64,000 nt of DNA, from NCBI RefSeq assembly GCF_000002515.2, contig NC_006038.1:1240001-1304000 (forward strand), read 5' to 3'. The notes beneath the pieces were generated by a model that had not been told where the DNA came from, ran no database searches, and saw only the letters and a program-made list of their open reading frames with translations. Position 1 is the stretch's first letter. Every line of letters starts with the position of its first letter. The translations under genes and the position numbers were made by a program. Below, in pieces: positions 62,101-64,000 of the stretch. This DNA is from Kluyveromyces lactis. Its lineage: Eukaryota > Ascomycota > Saccharomycetes > Saccharomycetales > Saccharomycetaceae.

Positions 62101-62988
62101 ATCAAAGACTTTTAGAGCTTCAAACTTGGAAATAGCTAGATCTATAGAGAATATCTAAAATTAACTACTGATCAAATTGAGAATGTGTTTGCTGATAGTT
62201 TTAAACAGAGAGCTGTACAAATCCGAACAGGGAGCTTGCCTTTTTAGAAGCACTAATCTTCCAGATCATGTGACATGACTGGACGTAAATACCGGAATTT
62301 ATATCCAGAAGAGGAAAAACATAAACAAACTTTACGCGTTTTGAGGTACAACACAATATAGACGCGTCATGTTGACCGACGTGGAATATTCCTTAAGTAG
62401 GAAGATCTGCTCGTCGCAAGGCACAATACAGCCTCAATAATAATGTTGTGCGGTTGTGCCACGAGATTTAGCTAGATATATCTAAGCCTTTGGAGCTCGA
62501 GGAGTCCGTAAAGCACCTCAAAATAATAGATATGAAACAATAAAATTAACTATAAAATACGATCTTTTTCCCAAGATTCTTTGATCTAAAACCTGTGACT
62601 AGTCAAAAGTAGTTAACTGTCATTTTCATAGTAAGTACCCAAGACGCTCAAAACGCTATGTGTTAGGAGTGGGCTAGCAAAATAGCTTAGTGAATGTCAC
62701 GGTAATAATAAAAAAGCGGATACGGATAAGGCTACTGACAAGATGAGAATAACTCCTTCGTGCGTAATAATGGGAGGAATCTCACTTTCGGGTTCGGTTT
62801 TATCGCGGACACTTACAGATGTGGATATGTTTTTTACTTGGGTGGTTCCAAAAGAACAATCATTTTTGATTTACTGCTCTTGCTAACAACTGAGAACAAA
62901 ACGTAACAGCTTAGCTTATTTCCAACATTTATATGCACAGCTTATCTGCATAACACAGAAACTAGACAAAACTGAAATAAAGTTTGAG
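62101..62988. other. Gene-free interval after the RidA-like gene
   Basis: 888 bp with no supported gene. Confidence 0.35.
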
Positions 62989-63261
62989 ATGTTGGACAAA
63001 AAGGATATGGGATGGGTTTTGTTAGGGAAGGCACGTCAACTCTCAACTTTTGAAGCTTTGCAGTATACTGATCGTTATAATGATAGCTGGTGTACGAAAT
63101 TTGGAATACTAAGAACTAATGTTTACTTAGGTGAAAAGTTTATAAGGAGGGCACGAAAGACAGTATGGGTTTACTGCCGAACCCCGACGTGGAACTTTGC
63201 TTCAGTGATTGATGCCAGAGTTAAGATATTCCTGGACAAAAGTAATGAGAGAAATAAATGA
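62989..63261 (+). CDS. Doubtful small ORF
   Basis: 90 residues from an ATG, basic, with two Trp-containing stretches (KDMGWVLLGKARQLSTFEAL and VWVYCRTPTWNFASVIDARV). I recognise no family and no signal sequence. It may be a short species-specific gene, a remnant or chance. Confidence 0.2.
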   Translation: MLDKKDMGWVLLGKARQLSTFEALQYTDRYNDSWCTKFGILRTNVYLGEKFIRRARKTVWVYCRTPTWNFASVIDARVKIFLDKSNERNK

Positions 63262-63971
63262 GAATAATAAGGAAAAAAAAAGAATACTGGTTATAAAGTG
63301 TCTGTATTTAATATTAGACAACCCACGGGAGGTTCGTTCCAAAAATTCTGCCACATCTAACCAATCTAACTGCGGAAAATGAAAATGAGATATTAGTGAC
63401 TAGGGCATTAAAAGAAAGTTGGGCTTGACCCTCTTGTCATGAAAATTCCGATTAGGACAAGGTATTACAATTCAGAATCAACAATGGGGAGGGGAGTACT
63501 TGAACTTTTCCATCTTATCTAATTGTTAAGTTTGCTTATGCACAACTTTTCATGACATTGAAACCAGACAGGAGTCTCTGTCATTCTGCATTTCTTTTTC
63601 TCGATTAGATATACAATCAAAACATATATTCATTACTAACAGCATACCAGAAAAAATAGGTATTTTTTCCTATGACGGTTCTTGAACCACTAGCTAAATT
63701 TCAAGACAGACGTACAATATTTCAGTTGTCAAGACTAAGAAGATATCAAGTAAAAGGAAATAATACTTATTATTCAATGATAAGGTTAATAATTAAAAGG
63801 TCAAATCAAAATCAAGTTCTTATTTTATAAAAGCGTCACTTTTCAACTGTTCTATTTGTACGGAATAAATAATATTAACTAAGAGTGAACTGCCGTTTTC
63901 ACTCTAGTTTCTCTATAGGAGTGTGCTGCTACTCCTTTGAGTCGATATCTTTTCATAAGAAAAAGGCAGCA
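63262..63971. other. Upstream region of the last, partial gene
   Basis: 710 bp. Two small hairpins close to the end are listed separately. A-rich and TA-rich otherwise. Confidence 0.35.
63882..63936. promoter_or_regulatory. Two adjacent hairpins upstream of the terminal ORF
   Basis: Inverted repeats AGAGTGAA (63882-63889) / TTCACTCT (63898-63905), then AGGAGT (63917-63922) / ACTCCT (63931-63936). They sit 36-90 bp before an ATG at 63972, so they could be in its 5' leader or promoter. Confidence 0.35.
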
Positions 63972-64000
63972 ATGACACCCAACAAGACGTTACCGGAGAA
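63972..64000 (+). CDS. Possible 5' end of a gene running off the window
   Basis: ATG at 63972 followed by an open frame to the window edge (MTPNKTLPE...). Purine at -3. Too short to identify. Confidence 0.25.

Overview
The window looks like a budding-yeast nuclear chromosome from the genus Kluyveromyces. Almost all genes lack introns and intergenic gaps are short on the left. The one clear intron has the yeast GTATGT / TACTAAC signals. Gene order fits a yeast lineage that split off before the whole-genome duplication, and the mating-type genes are the Kluyveromyces pair a1 (homeodomain) plus a2 (HMG box). From memory, unchecked, the order resembles the right arm of K. lactis chromosome II (B), where a silent HMRa cassette lies. 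I cannot tell K. lactis itself from a close relative.

Left part (about 1-32.5 kb), conserved housekeeping genes: ADD66, NPA3, EMC3, a GH125 glycosidase, CBT1, tRNA-Thr(CGT), OPI3, STE6, UBA1, MOG1, HOC1, CDC11, TRP3, SAC1, DOA1, YRA2 (spliced), MIR1 and YHB1. The order interleaves genes found in S. cerevisiae on chromosome XI (YKL206-YKL214) and chromosome X (YJR072-YJR077), as expected for an unduplicated ancestor-like segment. STE6, the a-factor exporter, has a candidate Mcm1 operator upstream.

Middle (about 32.5-45 kb), gene-poor and more variable: a large GPI-anchored Hyr/Iff-type cell-wall protein with a Ser-Gly repeat, then a divergent a1/a2 mating cassette. Three Reb1-type sites lie just outside the cassette. 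Orphan reading-frame tails point inward on both sides of it. Beyond lie a decayed GRE2-like gene and a run of G/C palindromes, partly in a tandem repeat of about 52 bp.

Right part (about 45-64 kb), accessory metabolism with wide gaps: a flavin monooxygenase, a GRE2-like reductase carrying one in-frame TGA, a PUT4-like amino-acid permease, an aldo-keto reductase, a class III aminotransferase, a fungal transcription factor without a visible zinc cluster, a flavocytochrome b2-like enzyme with an altered substrate pocket, and a RidA-family protein. Permease, aminotransferase, hydroxyacid dehydrogenase, RidA and a local regulator could together form an amino-compound uptake and breakdown cluster; that is inference. 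I saw no transposons, LTRs, rRNA or CRISPR arrays.
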